Positions 17,826 to 31,600 of a DNA stretch of 64,000 nt are shown one piece after another. Position 1 is the stretch's first letter, and each line of letters opens with the position of its first letter. Position numbers and translations under genes: made by a program. The DNA comes from Caprimulgus europaeus (lineage: Eukaryota; Chordata; Aves; Caprimulgiformes; Caprimulgidae): the NCBI GenBank assembly GCA_907165065.1, contig OU015532.1, positions 35,940,339 to 36,004,338 of the forward strand, read 5' to 3'. The notes below the pieces were generated by a model. It was not told where the DNA came from. It worked only from the letters and a program-made list of their open reading frames with translations, and ran no database searches.

Positions 17826-19670
17826 ACTCAAAAGCACATATGGACAGAACAACTAGAGGCACACATTTTTCATTTTTAAATATAACCAAGCAGCAACTTA
17901 AATGGACTTTAAAAATATGTATTTCATTTTATTTTTAGAAAGCACATGCATCTACATGCATTGTTAAAATGGTGTTGTGTTAACTTAAACAGACTTCTAC
18001 TATTATTTTACTTATTTCAATAAAAATACAAAGTCTGTGCCCTCACTGACTAGCCACTCAGAAGTCCTGAAACAAAATTGCTTAAAGCCAGGTGCCTCAC
18101 CTCCATGCCAGCTGGCCAAAGAGCAATCAGACAGCTCCTAAGTTCCCGATCCACTTTTCTGGAGGTCACACAACCCCCTTGATCAAGTTCTCAAGTTCTC
18201 TTTACACCTAAGAGCAGTGCTTTGGATAGCTAACCCCCTTTCTTAAAGATGCAGCTCACTTCATAGCCTCTTAGCCACGTTAGTCAAAACTGTAACGCAG
18301 TCTCATGCCATGCCATGCCTATTGCAGCTCCCTTCCATGGATACAAACTCTTTCCTTGTTGCAGCTACTGTATTTGTCCAATATAGCAGTCCCAGCTCCC
18401 TTTTGAAGGAAAAATTGCTTGTCACGCTCTAACTTGCATTTAGATCTTGTTGTCCAGCCCTGCAAAGTAAGCATCACTTCATGATGCCACCAACATGAAT
18501 TTAAATTTTAGGAGTGTTGTGCTCCTTTGCAAGACAGTGCAGAGGATAGAGGTGAAGAGGAAAGTGTCTGGCAGACATAGATCCAGCAGTCCCAAGACAG
18601 ATAGCACAAAGAACGTGCTATAAGCTCACATTTTCATTGTTAATATTGAAGTGGAAAAGCACAGCCCTCAGAAACTGCACTAGAACTGTCCTCAACATCA
18701 TCCTAAATCACTCTGTTGTGCCTTGCATCTCAACACTCCTTGTCTGCATACTTATTCTGGAGACATCCTATAACAGTTTAAGTCCAAGGAACTGCACAGA
18801 GAGTTGACCATATAGCAAACCTGAGACAGAAAGGTATTTTTGCTTTTAAAAAAGACAAATGCAAATCAAGAGGTATAAAAATTAGATGTTCTCAACTACA
18901 CTGAATGCATCTTGTCAAACTCCCTCAATGAACCTGCATCTCAAAGTCTGGCAGCAAATGCAGAGACATCTGTTCTGGTACAGAATCCCACCTGTGCAGC
19001 TGGACGTTAGAAGCCCAAATAAAGTGGAACATAATACCCTATTGTCCTCTGAAGGAAGTGGAAGCAACAGACTCCTGCACAAGGCAAAGAAGGGAATACA
19101 ATCAGCAGCCATGTCTAAAAGGACAACCACTTTCCATCCAATAAAGAGTCAAGAAGAGAGAAAGCCTGACCAAAACCAGGCTTGGAGTGAGATTGCAGAG
19201 GTTGATGCTATGGCAGAAACCACCTAGAGCCCAACCTCAAATTGAGGGTATGAGATGCAATGCAACACTTACAGCGTATCACCAAAGAAGAAAAGAAGGC
19301 ATCCATAGGAGAGCAAAGTAACTGCTCTGAGGTGAGTAGCTGCCACCCCTCTAGAGCCCCAGCATGTTATCACAGAAACACTGGGAGAGACAGAGTACAG
19401 AGTTCTTTTCCTGACCAGGATTTAAATCACTTTTTCCTCTTGATAGCGATAACACCTGGCTAACCAATATGAATATGTGCTCCTAGTACAGACAGTTGCA
19501 TATTATGAGTGAGCTTGGCCCACTTAACCCAAACAAATGAGCTCATATTCCCAAACAGATGCAGGTTCTCCCCAGCAACCTGACACTCCTGTCACACTCG
19601 GGGAAGCAAGTCTGCACAGCTACCGTTCACTGGGAATGACACTACCATATCACATCCAGCCACAAAGAAA

Positions 19671-20230
19671 CAGAATCACAGAATAGTAGAGGTTGGAAGG
19701 GACATCAGGAGAACATCTGGTCCAACCCCTCTGCCAAAGCAGGTTTACCTAGAGCAGGTTGCACAGGGCTGCATCCAGGTGGGACTGAATATCTCCAGAG
19801 AAGGAGACTCCACAACCTCTCTGGGTAGTCTGTTCCAGTGCTCTGGCACCCTCAAAGCAAATAAGTTTTTCTTCAACTTTAGATTGAGCTTCCTGTGTTC
19901 CAGATTGTGCCCATTGCCCCTTGTCCTGTGCTGGGCACCACTGAAATGAGTCTGGCCTCATCCTCTTGACACCCACCCTTTAGGTATTTATAAGCATTTA
20001 TAAGATTCCCCCAGTCTTCTCCAGGCTAAACAGACCCATCTCTCTCAGCCTTTCCTCATCAGAGAGATGCTCCAGCCCCCTAATCACCTTTGTAGTCCCC
20101 TGCTGGACTCTCTCCAGTTGTTCCTTGTCCTTCTTGAGCCCAGAACCAGACACAGCACTCCAGAGGTGGCCCCACTAGGGCACGACAGAGAGGGAGGATA
20201 ACTTCCCTGGACATCAGGCAGGATCTTAGA
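19671..20230 (-). mobile_element. CR1 LINE 3' fragment
   Basis: A minus-strand CR1 of about 0.56 kb that begins 'cagaatcacagaatagtagaggttggaagggac' and continues through 'aaacagacccatctctctcagcctttcctcatc' and 'cagaggtggccccactagggc', all standard CR1 3' landmarks. The right edge is approximate. Confidence 0.93.
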
Positions 20231-23200
20231 AGGACAAGGTAGGGATGTGGGAGAGGACATGAGTGTATTGCTGGTTTCCTTTCTTTTTCCTAACAGAAGC
20301 AGGCCAGCACCTTGCCCTAAGACTTCAACATCTGTCTTGCAAGGGATTCATGTCCACCACTCCTTTACAGCTTCCAGATTAGTCCTCTGGCTATTCAAGC
20401 AGCCACATCCACACAAGAGGAGGAAATATCAGCTTCCAATTACAATACCACTGCTATGAGGTCATCTCTCGTTCATCCCCATTACCCTAAAGCACACTGG
20501 TTGCAAGAAGAAAAAAGCATACCCCAAACACCTGTCATAAATTACCTCCATATTGAATTAAAAGAAAAAGTGTTTCATCTATTTTGCGAAAGAAAATCCG
20601 TTTTTCTAATGCTTTCTCATACAAGTAGGAGAACACAACTACTAAGTCTGACCAGACATGACCTGACTCCGGAAGAGCCACTCGGAAATGTCTCCAGAAG
20701 CTTGCCAGCTTTGTGGAAGCATCTATTCAGGTGAGACAGTGACCACCATAACACAAGTATCCAACGTGGCACTACACCGGTGCCATGTTAACCACCCCCT
20801 AACCAGACATCAAAGAGCACAGTGCAAACACACAGAAATGACTCGACGGGAGTCACTTCAGCTGCATCTGGGCTCAGTAGCTACAGCTCAGTGCCTATAT
20901 CCCATGCCCTCATATCCTATGCTTCAAGTACACACATTACTCCAGTAGTCACCTTACTCCAGGGGTAAATGGACTCACACATTCTCTTTTGTATTTTCAC
21001 TTGGAAAATAAGCTTCTGTCCTGTCCATGTTTCCTGTGTGTTAACTCAGAACAATATGTTTATAACAGCACAGTCAGTCCTTACTACTGTGGAACATCTG
21101 AAACAAATTATACCCCTGCAGCTTTGGCAATTAGGTTAGCATGAATATGTACTTCTAGAATATTTTAAATACTCATAAAACACTTATTTTTATAAAAAAA
21201 GTGAGAAGTGCTGTTTGGACACTTGACATATTTAGTAGTATGAGTCAAATGAAGTTACCTAATCCACACTACACTATACAGAGGAACTCATACAGCATAG
21301 CCAGCTCTGCTTTGATTGATAACCTCCAAAACATTCCCTTAGCCAATGTGGTTGCACCAGCTTCTTAAAGTCAGAATGAAATAAGATGAAAGTGGTCATC
21401 AGCTAGACAGCTACCTGCCAGCTTGAAGCAGTCCAGATTACTCATTAGCTGATAATTTCCTCATGATCTTTGTTATAAAGCAGCCACAGGAAATGCCTCT
21501 CCCGTAATATAATTCAAATGTGGGACAGGAAGAATCCATTTCCAGGCTAGACAGGTTTAAGGAACTACATCTTATACTCTTTTTTTTGTTCTATGTTAGC
21601 AGTAGATTTAGGAGCTGCTTCCTTTAAAGAGATGATCTAACACAGACTAGGTTGTCCCACAAATTACCATTCCCATTCTTGTCCATTGTATCAAGAACAT
21701 ACAGCAATACACGTCCTGTGTAGAGAACTATTTAATATCTGATATAAATAGTAAAATCTCTATAGATACATGCCCACATGATATAGCCATGCCAAATACT
21801 AAATTTAGATAAATGTTACACTTTTCCATTGCCCTGATGCCCTGAGAAGCCGTGCAAAAAAAGAAAAAAGTACACATTGCTAGTCAGAATTTGCATTAGC
21901 TATTCTGCATAAATGCCTCTAAATTTTGTGAAGGACACCATCTTAAAGAAAAAGAAAACCCTATAACTATGTACTTTGAAAAAAGACTTTTGCAATCAGT
22001 AAAACAATAAATTCTTTTAAAAAGTGCCATTATTCTCTAGTCAGAAAGCTGTAACATTCACTAACAGAAGGCTTTTAAAACATCTTCACATCTTTAAATG
22101 ATGACCTTTATGAGATGAAGGACCACCTCAAACTGAAACATGTCCTTGGTCAGGAAAGAAGAACAGAAGAGATAGTAGTGTTAATCAAACACCTACCTTT
22201 CCAACAAGAGGAGAAAAAGAAAAGACAAACAAAAACTCTTGAACCCTCTCCCTATAGTTTCTTCCTATTCGAAGGCTGGATGAAGTTCTGTTTCAGCGCA
22301 AGATTTTGTTGCCCTTAATGTGAGATTATAATGCCAAATCTGTTGCAAGTCCATCTAACAGAGTACCTTGAATCTTTTCCTAAATGCTCAGACAAAAGAC
22401 CAATTAAATAACAATCCAGTGAGCTTTAGCTTTTTTCTTTTAATATGTAACAAATTAAAAGTACTATAAAAATCAACTCTCCTAACCAGTAGATCAGATT
22501 TAGATCAAAGACCCTTCCACTGCATTTTTTTTAATGCTGAACTATATCAGCTACGTCAAACGTCTCTATGCAACACCATTAACTGCTGAGTATTTTACAC
22601 AGACAGATAAATGGATCTGTGAGCTCAGTGTTCATGTCCAAAAAAATTAAATAAGCTTTCTATATAAAGTGAAGGAATAAATGTCAGCTCAACAGGAAGA
22701 CTGGTGCAATTTTACAAAAGTCAAGGTTTTTCATCTCAAGAACACAAGCACTGAATGTGGCTGATAGTTTTAAACCTCTGCATACCAATTATCAGCACAG
22801 GTTACGTTTTCTGTGCTTCTACTTTAGCTTACTAACTGTGAAAGAACAGTTACTGTTAAAAATACTGCACTTCTCTACAAGCTTAGTCATTTGTCCATCA
22901 GGTTCTCCTGACTGATACAGACTCCTTCACTTATATTTGCCCTACAAAGCTCTGAAAATGCCAAAACATAGTATATATTTACTAGTTACCGTAAAGAGCA
23001 AAGTTTTGGACCACTGACTGAATGAGTTTCAACCTAGAAATCAGATTGAAGTTGGGTAAATTACAGATTTGTTTAATTTCACAGACCATAAGTAGTTAAG
23101 TTCTATGTTTCCATATCCAGTTTGGATTTAGATGAAGAAAATCCCGAGCTTGCCTCCTTATCCCATATCCCAAACCAGTAATTTATAAAGACAGATTTTA

Positions 23201-24618
23201 TACACATTTTAGAAAAGAGTAATGAAGAGCACCACGTCTTGGATGTCTTCACTATCTTATTAGAAAATAACTCAAAGTAAAATATGGGAAGACAGATTTT
23301 TTTAAAAAAACAAACAAGATATTGCATTTGCTTTTGTTTCTTTCTGTCACGTTTAACCTACTGAAAAATAATTTACTCCAGATCATTTTTAGTTGTATGA
23401 ATTAAACAGAAACTGGACCTTGGATATATTTTGTTCATTTTACACAAAATTCACATCTTTCTTCTTAGGTACTCTATACTTATAAATGTTGTGGAAAAGT
23501 TCATAACATTACTATAGACTTAACACACATTTTCACGTAAAACAAATCAGAAAGGTCACATAATTTCTTTAAACAAAGCAAGAATTTTCCCAATATTTCT
23601 TCTCATTTATTAAAATGTAGGTTTCTTGAAGCATTATATCAAGTATACATAGTGTGAGGATGTTCATTCTATGAAAACATGTGTCTTTATCATATTAAAT
23701 ACCACATATAGTTGAAAAGTACTATAAGTTTCTAATAGGATTAATTTTTCAAACCAAATTTTATCTTCCCATCCTAGCAGCACTGATTACTTCCGTAAAA
23801 CAACAGAGCCCCCAAGAACACCTTCACTCTGACATTCCACTCAAAGCAGGAAGAAATAAAGGCCATCTCCTAGCAACTGGGAGATCAAAAGACTATTTGA
23901 AGTGTTCACATTACTGGGAATCATTTTGTGGCACAGACTCTCCTAGGATCAGTGATTGCTGGGACAATCAAACACTCTTTTTTACTCTCCATGAGGAAAG
24001 CTATTTCTGTCTACTTCAGTGCTTGCTATCCACTGCAGTATGCAGGCTGCACGCTCTTGAACAGTGTTACGCTAAAGCCTAAATATCCAGTACTTAAGCA
24101 GACTTTGGTTCCTTTGTATACTTTTAAGACAGAGTGAGTTGGAAGCCACACAAAGATGTCATGTTATTTTTCTAAATGGACACATAAGTTTCACCAACAT
24201 GTACTTCCCCAAGTGCTGCATTCTGAAGTTCATGTGCTAAAAAAACTATTAGAGCTTTTTTTTAAGTAGTTGCTGGCCCTTCTAGCAGAGACTACAGTAC
24301 TTAGCCACTCAGACTGACAGGCCACAACACCACATTTTATGCAGAGGTCATCTTCTCTGAGTGTGCTTCTAAGGTTCCTTCCACCCATGTCAAACTTTTA
24401 AGTTCTGCTCTTTTTCTGAAGCCAGGCATGTCCAAGTGTTAGTAAAATGAACAAAGAAGCCAATGAAGATTCATTCTTGGAGACAAAGACAATTGGATTT
24501 CTCCAGCTTTTCTCTCATATCTCAGTAGGTTATTTCATGGTAGGACTAAAACCAAAACAAATTTAGATTTACTGTAAAAATAAGCCAAACAGGACAACAC
24601 AAATTAAAGTTGCCATAC

Positions 24619-24726
24619 CTCAAGTCCTTTCAATTCAGTTCCATCTTCTGTATCTTTCAATAGTTCCATTAGTCTTCTCTTTTCTCCCTCAAGCATAACA
24701 ATCTGGTTTCCTGAATCCCTTGCTAG
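24619..24726 (-). CDS. FSIP1: FSIP1 coding exon (residues 328-363)
   Basis: This exon encodes 36 residues, phase 0 at both ends; acceptor 'aaatatttcag|CTA', donor 'CTTGAG|gtatgg'. The translation LARDSGNQIVMLEGEKRRL continues MELLKDTEDG and aligns along its length with human '[32 protein letters not shown]'. It was too short to appear as a large open frame; homology and splice sites identify it. Confidence 0.93.
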
Positions 24727-25439
24727 CTGAAATATTTACAAAAAGAAAAAAATAAACAATCTTTAGAGCTCCCTTAACTCAAATAGCACCAAAACAAAGG
24801 TTTTAAACTGTCAAATAAACACCAAAAACTCGCTTCTTTCCATAATACAAATTATCACTCTGTCAGAAAAATCTAGCAGCCTACACATAATAAATATATA
24901 ATCTTATAACAGTCATTGACATAGCAGAGGGGTGGATATTTTTCATTGGATGAAAAATCATTATAGTTACTAGGTCTTCATAGAAAATAAAAAAGGGCAT
25001 GAAAATCAAGGCATCTTGAGGTCTTCTGTACATCAGGGTCCCATGCAGGTGACACATGAACAACCTGCAGACCTATTTCTTATCGATGCATAGAATATCT
25101 TCCTTTTACTTAACAGTAAAAACATTTAAAAAAAGTCTTAGGAAATATTTGCCCTTAAAACAAGCTATGTCCAGGCACAAAGAGAATAATTCCATTTCCA
25201 GTACTCTTTAGCAAACACATAGAAGCAGTATTATCCCCACCAGTAGGAGCATCCAAGATGAGAACTATCCTATACAGTACTCTGCCATAAACAACTATTT
25301 TTAACAGCCAGATTTTTTCATTTATGCCTAATTAGCTTTTAATGTTCCTGATAAAAGCCAACTGTCCCCAGAAGTACTCATATACAATTTTTTAGTTAAC
25401 ATTTAACAAAATGTTAATGATTTATGCTTTAATGCTTAC
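24727..25439 (-). other. FSIP1: FSIP1 intron
   Basis: A 0.7-kb intron with nothing recognisable inside. Confidence 0.85.
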
Positions 25440-25601
25440 CTCAATGTTCTTTTTAATGAAATTCTGATTGTTTTTACTTTTGCAATGCGTTTTTTCTGCT
25501 TGATTAAGAAATTCCTTTGTTTCTAATTCACTTGGATAATCTGAATTTTGAGGAAGAAAAGTTACTAAGTTATGATCTTTCTTTTTCTGATTCGATGAGA
25601 G
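25440..25601 (-). CDS. FSIP1: FSIP1 coding exon (residues 274-327)
   Basis: This exon encodes 54 residues, phase 0 at both ends; acceptor 'gctgttattacag|CTC', donor 'ATTGAG|gtaagc'. The conserved part is at the end, NNQNFIKKNIE, matching human 'HNQDFIKRNIE'. The first part is lysine/glutamine-rich and diverged. Its phase-0 entry constrains the donor of the preceding exon at 28388-28485. Confidence 0.9.
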
Positions 25602-28387
25602 CTGTAATAACAGCAATCCAATTTAAATCTTTAACAAGCATATAAAGTGGATAGACAATGTATTTATATGCTGTTTTCATTACTTACATATATAAAAACT
25701 ATATTTCTGCATTTAAAACATAATTCTTGACAAAATCTAATCTCATTTTTAAGTTTTTATTATATGAAATCATTCAATGTTGCGAAGGGTAAAATACTTT
25801 TGGATTTCTGACCTCAAAAATGTTGAACATGGCGGCTTTAAAAGCCACAGCATTCCTTCGAACCCTATCATTGTTTGAGTTTTATCATCAGTACAAAACC
25901 AGACAATAATTTTTTTTTAAAACCACAGAACTTTTTGGAAACATATCAAGTACATTTTTTAAAATAAACCAGCTGAAGAACAGATGATATATCTGATTAT
26001 AACACAGCTTATAAAACAAATTTTGTTTACAAATCAAAAACTCATCACAGAGCTGTAAAGCTATTAAACAGCCACATGAGATTCTGACAACATAACAGTT
26101 TTTTTTTTCAACAATGGGTTTCTGTCCATCATACGAAAATGGGCACATATTCTGTTTTTCAGGTACTTTTACCAGTTTTAAAACAGCAATTCCTTTACAA
26201 ACAGCAAATACTGATCACAATAAATATCAAGTCTAAGCAAATACAACCAACTTCTAAGTCTCAAAAATTACTTCAAAAGTAGGCACGGTACTTTTTGCTG
26301 ATCTGGTAAGTAGAGATTTGAAAAATGAGCATGCTATTTGCCTACCAAAAAACCCCCCAATTTAACATGTTAGATAATAGAAGACAGGCTCTGGAAGTTT
26401 ACACAGAGGTAACTCTTTTTCAGAATGAGTAGACTGAAAGCAAACTCCCAAAGATATGAAATAAATTCCATGTATCCTTTTACACACTATGGACAAAAAA
26501 CTGTGCAACATTCTCTCCAATCAGACTTCCTCTCAAATTGCAAGTAAACTTCAAAGGTCTGAGGTGTTGGATCAGACCAAGAAAACCCTATCACTGTTTA
26601 ATAACACAGAACTAAAACACAACTGTTTACTGAAATCATTGCAATCTTTAACATTACTAGGTAACATCTCAAAGCTGTCAAGGAACTGGATCATATAAGA
26701 ATTTCCCAATCAGTATAAACATCAGAAGTTGTATCCTGAACACAAACACCAACATAACATGCAACGTATATGAAACATTGCTTTCAACCTTTCTCTAATG
26801 ATAGAAAAAGTGTTTTCCAGAGGGAGCTATCACACAGAACATCTTAGAACCTTCAAGTAAAGGAAGGACAAAGAATACACTGGAGATTGCCATGTAAAAG
26901 AGAGATTGCAACTCAACAAATTTTGCACCTGAGTTTGGTAGATTTGGTGTAAATTTCAAAGATTTGGTACTGAGACTGCTGAAGTAATATTATAAAATAA
27001 TACATACATTCTTCTTCACAAGTTAAGCTCCTCTTGTTCAGGGTCTGACTTTATGAAAACTGTTACACAAAAATCCAAAAGCAACCAAGACAGTAAGTCT
27101 TAGCTATTCAGAAACCATATCCAAAGCCTCCAGCACAAACAGTAAAAGTCATTTAAGTAATTTATTGCTCATAAGTTGTAAGTGATCTCTATTTCATGTG
27201 TTCCCAAACTCTAAGAACGTAGAACACCTCAAAATAGTGCAAGCAACAGCAACTCCCAACCATGCCTTCACTGGGAGCTTCAGAAGTCACTGCTGTTCTG
27301 AACACTGGCAATGAAACCTGCCATTGCTACGCAAGGACACATCAGCACAACTCAGAAATTGTGCAGATGGAAGCTGAGGGTCAAGCTTCATTTTAAGGGA
27401 GGAATAAAGACACATGGAAGGAAGACAGAGAAATCAAAAGCACAGCACTGCTCCAAGCCAGTGTGAAGAAACATCTAATAACACAAAGCTATGGTCACAT
27501 ATTGGTGGACTAAGACAAGTGATAAAATAAGGGAGCTGAGGTCCAGATTTAAAAATTAAAACATGCAGTCACATTCTAAAAAGTGCAGAGATTCTGCTGC
27601 CATCAGTGGTTCAACCGTGAGGAACACCCATTTGTTATGTCTTTGTCATCTCAGTCAGTCACCAGGAAGACAGATTCCTTCTGTTTATATAGAATGGTAG
27701 ATGACAAAGAAATAAACAATTGCAGCTGAAAGCAGTGGCAGCTGAAGCTATTCTTCTCATGTCACCACACGTGAGAAGTTACTCAACCATACAAATTTGA
27801 ATTTCAAATAGGGAAACGACAGAGACACAAAAGCACAATTCCATTTATTCTGAAGTGTTGGACACACACTACTACCAGCATTTGAAACCCCAGTACAGTG
27901 CACATAAACAAGTGATGTCTAAAAGACTCAGCACAGATGTTTGATTTTTGCCAGAATGCACTTAATCCGTAATAGTAATGCAGCCTTTACAATAATCAGC
28001 ATAACAAAACATGAAATGAGTTGTCTGCAGATTTAGGTTTGTCACAACATGCACACAATTTCTCCTGAAAACAAAAAAAATTACAGAGCAGTTGAAACTT
28101 TATACACCACCACTCTTCATTTTTAGATGGTTTCTTGAATACAAGCCTATTAAGGAAAGTTGCAGTACCTTAGAATAACAGAAAAACCAACTTTTTAAAG
28201 AATTTCCATGAAGAACCAATGATACAGTTTACAATAAATCAGTTACATACCTCATTATTTGGCAATGAAAAAAAAGTTTTATAAAGTCAAAAGTAAAAAT
28301 TTTCTTAGCATGTTGAGTACAATGTTTCAGATCAGTCACAAACAAAATTACTCCTTTTATAATTTGTAAAGAAATAATAACCATCAC
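25602..28387 (-). other. FSIP1: FSIP1 intron
   Basis: A 2.8-kb intron. I see no repeat family or second gene in it. Confidence 0.75.
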
Positions 28388-28485
28388 CACTCCACTAAGC
28401 AACCTTGTTTTTTCTGATTTGATTGGCCTAGCCACAAAGGCCAAGTTGTCGTTATCCACCCACTGTACATGTTGTTTTGCTGTAT
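28388..28485 (-). CDS. FSIP1: FSIP1 probable coding exon (residues 241-273)
   Basis: The acceptor is 'tttgtatttccag|ATA', entered in phase 1 to give Asp. The translation begins DTAKQHVQWVDNDNLAFV and reaches ARPIKSEKTR, whose IKSEK resembles 'LIKSGKK' at the corresponding place in human FSIP1. The 3' limit is uncertain. The best-looking donor by base (AAG|gttgct, end 28404) would break the frame into the next exon. The frame requires an end in phase 0: GTG|gtgatg (28388) or GGA|gtggtg (28391). It lies only 35 nt from the exon at 28521-28619, which is discussed as a finding. Confidence 0.62.
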
Positions 28486-28520
28486 CTGGAAATACAAACT
28501 ATATAATTAATAAAGCTTAC
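28486..28520 (-). other. FSIP1: 35-nt putative ultra-short FSIP1 intron
   Basis: In gene orientation the spacer starts GTAAGC and ends TTTGTATTTCCAG, and it contains a TATTAAT word that could act as branch site. If it is retained, the frame meets TAA after four codons. If it is removed, RNQ joins D, matching 'LNKD' in human FSIP1. It is far below the usual vertebrate minimum intron size. Confidence 0.55.
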
Positions 28521-28619
28521 CCTGATTACGTTGGGGTTTACAGCAATCATAATCTTCTGGATTAATTTCTGTGTGAAATACTGAAGTCCCTATTTCATCT
28601 TCTTTAGCATGGGAGGGAT
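28521..28619 (-). CDS. FSIP1: FSIP1 coding exon (residues 208-240)
   Basis: A 99-bp exon, phase 1 in and phase 1 out; acceptor 'aatcccttgcag|ATC', donor 'AATCAGG|gtaagc'. The translation DPSHAKEDEIGTSVFHTEIN then PEDYD matches human '[24 protein letters not shown]' closely. Because it is a multiple of three with equal phases, skipping it would keep the frame. Confidence 0.92.
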
Positions 28620-31600
28620 CTGCAAGGGATTTTTTTCAGTAAAATTTAACTGAAATGTATTTAAAGAAGATCTAGTTTCCTGTGTATACTACTGTAAGAT
28701 CTCACACATGAAAGTTAAAGAAATTTACTTGGATAAATTACAAAACCACCATATTTCTCAAGAAATAAAGAAAGAGGAAAAGTATAAGGCATGTCTCATG
28801 AATAATTATGCTGTTTCATATGGCTGTGTTTTTGTTTTTAACAACATGACAAATAATTACATTCTAGAAGAGACAGCCCAAGGCCCTAAAGTTCAAAAGC
28901 CTCTGCAGACAGCATGTGGCAAGTCATCTAGAACTCTGAATGAGAATAAAGTATCCAGGTTTTCACAGCTGTTGTTTCCCCCTCCATGAATTATTAAGAG
29001 TTCCAAGTGGCTTAGGTCAAGGGTATATTCTAGAAAAAAAACTGTTCAAACATCCTAGCATGCAAGAGTTGTTTCAGTTACTCAAATAAAATTCAGTTAT
29101 GGTATTGACATATATCAACTGGAAGTGTAAGTTAGAGCATTAACTTGCAGTCTGCACACTCAGCACTTACAGAAAAGGACTAGCATTGCAAAGAAGCATT
29201 TATATCACGTACGGAAAATGTGTTTTTCATAATGAAAAAAATAACCAATATATTGTAATATGAAGTTTAATATGAAGGACTCAACTAAAAGCCTGATCTT
29301 GTTACACAGAGCACAGAATGAATTTAAGGCTGTTTAATTAACCTGATTTACATTTATGCCATGCGTGTGTTTTTTGTGCCTGAGAGGCTGGGACACATAA
29401 GTTATTAATGATTTTGTACCTGGAACTTGTGTTTGATTTCACAGCCACATTAAAAGCTGTAATTAAAGAGCTCCCCTATATAATTTATTTAATAAAGCTC
29501 TTTCAAGCTCTGAAAAGCAAAATATATGAACTGCACTCCATTTCAGTATCAACTAGGGCAGCTATCAGGGCACACATTTAAATAAATATGTAAGTAAGAC
29601 CCAAAAAGTAAAGCACTAGTAAACAACAGAAAATTCAATAAAGATCAAGCTGGAGGAAAAATAGAAATCTCAGCTATGCACAGTTTTGCCAGTGAGGCCC
29701 ACCAGAATCCACATGATGTACATGATCTCTACAGCAATGAGCTACCTTTGAACTAAAAGAGGAGTTGAAGCATGGAGTTCATTAACAACCATACAGCTTT
29801 GCTTGCCTACGGTTTCTTTACTATATCCTGACATCTACTGGAGGCTTTTTAAATATCACCCGTATCAAATTTTGTGTTCTTCTCTTAATAACTCAAATTT
29901 AATCACAGAAATAAAAGGTTACCTTATAGTAATAGGGTTTTTTTGAAATGTTTTAACCACACATTGCTACCATTATTATGCACACACTTCCAAAATTCAA
30001 GCTGAGATTTTTGCTCAGCAATAACCATTCAGACGTCAAATCCTTGTTCTCTGCCCAGCAGGAAAAAAGACAGCATGCACCATAGTTCTGTTTCCTTTCA
30101 AACCAGGTATCCAGATGAAGGACAGAATGCAAAACATGCATATGATTGACACATCTCTGACAACTCCAGCACCACTCTTGAGCAATTTTGACATGGTATA
30201 TTCTTGACAAATTCAGTCTCTTTGTGTTTCCCCTGCCCCTCCCAATAAAGATATTATAAGCAGAATGCCCACAGTTTGTACCAGTGTCTGCCCAGTAAAA
30301 GCCCAGCCACAGAAAGAAATAAAAATACCCAATATTTTCTTCTGCCAGGTCCCTGCAAGCATGTGCATCCTCTCTGCATTCTTGAAGAAAATTACCAATA
30401 CTTCAGAACGTGCTTCAACTGCTTGCTTTAGAACTCTGACAACATTGTGTCCTTCTGACTCAGTAGAGAAAACATTTCTAAACAGTTTTTTTAACTTTCT
30501 TTCCCTACATTATTGGTATTCACTGTGATTTTGATCACTGTCTTTGTTATGTATCACATTACATATTTCTCTGCATCATTGACTATTTGTCTCTTCTGAT
30601 GGGCTCAATCCTTAATTAGTCATTTGTCTACTTTTAATGCAGTTATATGATTCAATGTTTTAAATGCTACTTAAGATGGAAGTGATTTTTACTAAAAGAC
30701 TAAAATGCAAATGATTATTCCTATCAGTGTGTTCATTTCTACTTTGAATATTTTTGTCTTCGTTGCTGTATCATGATGAAAGTCAGAAGTTATCTTATCA
30801 GACTTTGTGGTCTTTTCTTCCTGAAAATAGTCTTGTAGCATGTCTGTAACACAATTACATTTTTTAAAACTGTCATCTAGCCTAAATTTCTTCCCTAGAA
30901 TTCTCAGGAAAAAAGTTGATTCAAAAAACTAAGTTCATGTTTCATATTCATGCCTTTTCCTTAGAATCATACTCTGTATTATTTCATGACCCCTTTTACT
31001 CAAATTCCCTCATGTTCAGAATCTTAAATTCTTTTAGACACGAATTAAAAGTAACACAATGAGTATCTAAATGTAAATGGCCCATACTTCCTTTCAGACC
31101 ACGTTGCAAGACCTGGGCTGTGTATGCATCTGCCTGTATTGTTTTCCAATGTATAACTCGGTGGTCAGCATCATCATTCGGTCTCACTCTTCTGATAACA
31201 ATTCCCAAAAAGGCTCAGGATTTCCCTCCCTCTGGACCTGTCATATTATGGCATTGCCATGGCTCCCTTCTCACTCTCTCTCCCACTCCCACACGAAAAT
31301 TTTCTCCAAGGTACACATGTGGCAGGAGCCACATCCCTAGAGCTTCTAAGTAACATTTTTAGGCCTGATATTTTTTAACTGCCTACCCTTCCTACAGCAA
31401 GTACTGCAGCCTGGCAAACTCTCTCACCAAGACCACCAGTAACCACACATCCCTAAGTTCATAATTTTGTTTGTTTACCAAAGCAATTTAGAATTCCTGA
31501 CTTATTGCTCAGATGTTCCAAAATGGTAAAGACATCCAAGTGTTTCAGCACATCTAAACTCTTCATTTTCCCTATACTTTCTATCACTTCATTTTACCAG

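Larger units (their letters stand above)
17519..24618 (-). other. FSIP1: FSIP1 intron
   Basis: The largest fully contained FSIP1 intron (7.1 kb). It holds two minus-strand CR1 copies. The 113-aa frame at 18886-19227 and smaller frames near 20247-20948 show no family I recognise and no splice context. No other gene was seen. Confidence 0.8.

Noticed and set aside
18886..19227. 113-aa open frame on the plus strand
   Set aside because: It has no recognised domain and no splice or promoter context, overlaps a minus-strand frame, and is intronic to FSIP1.
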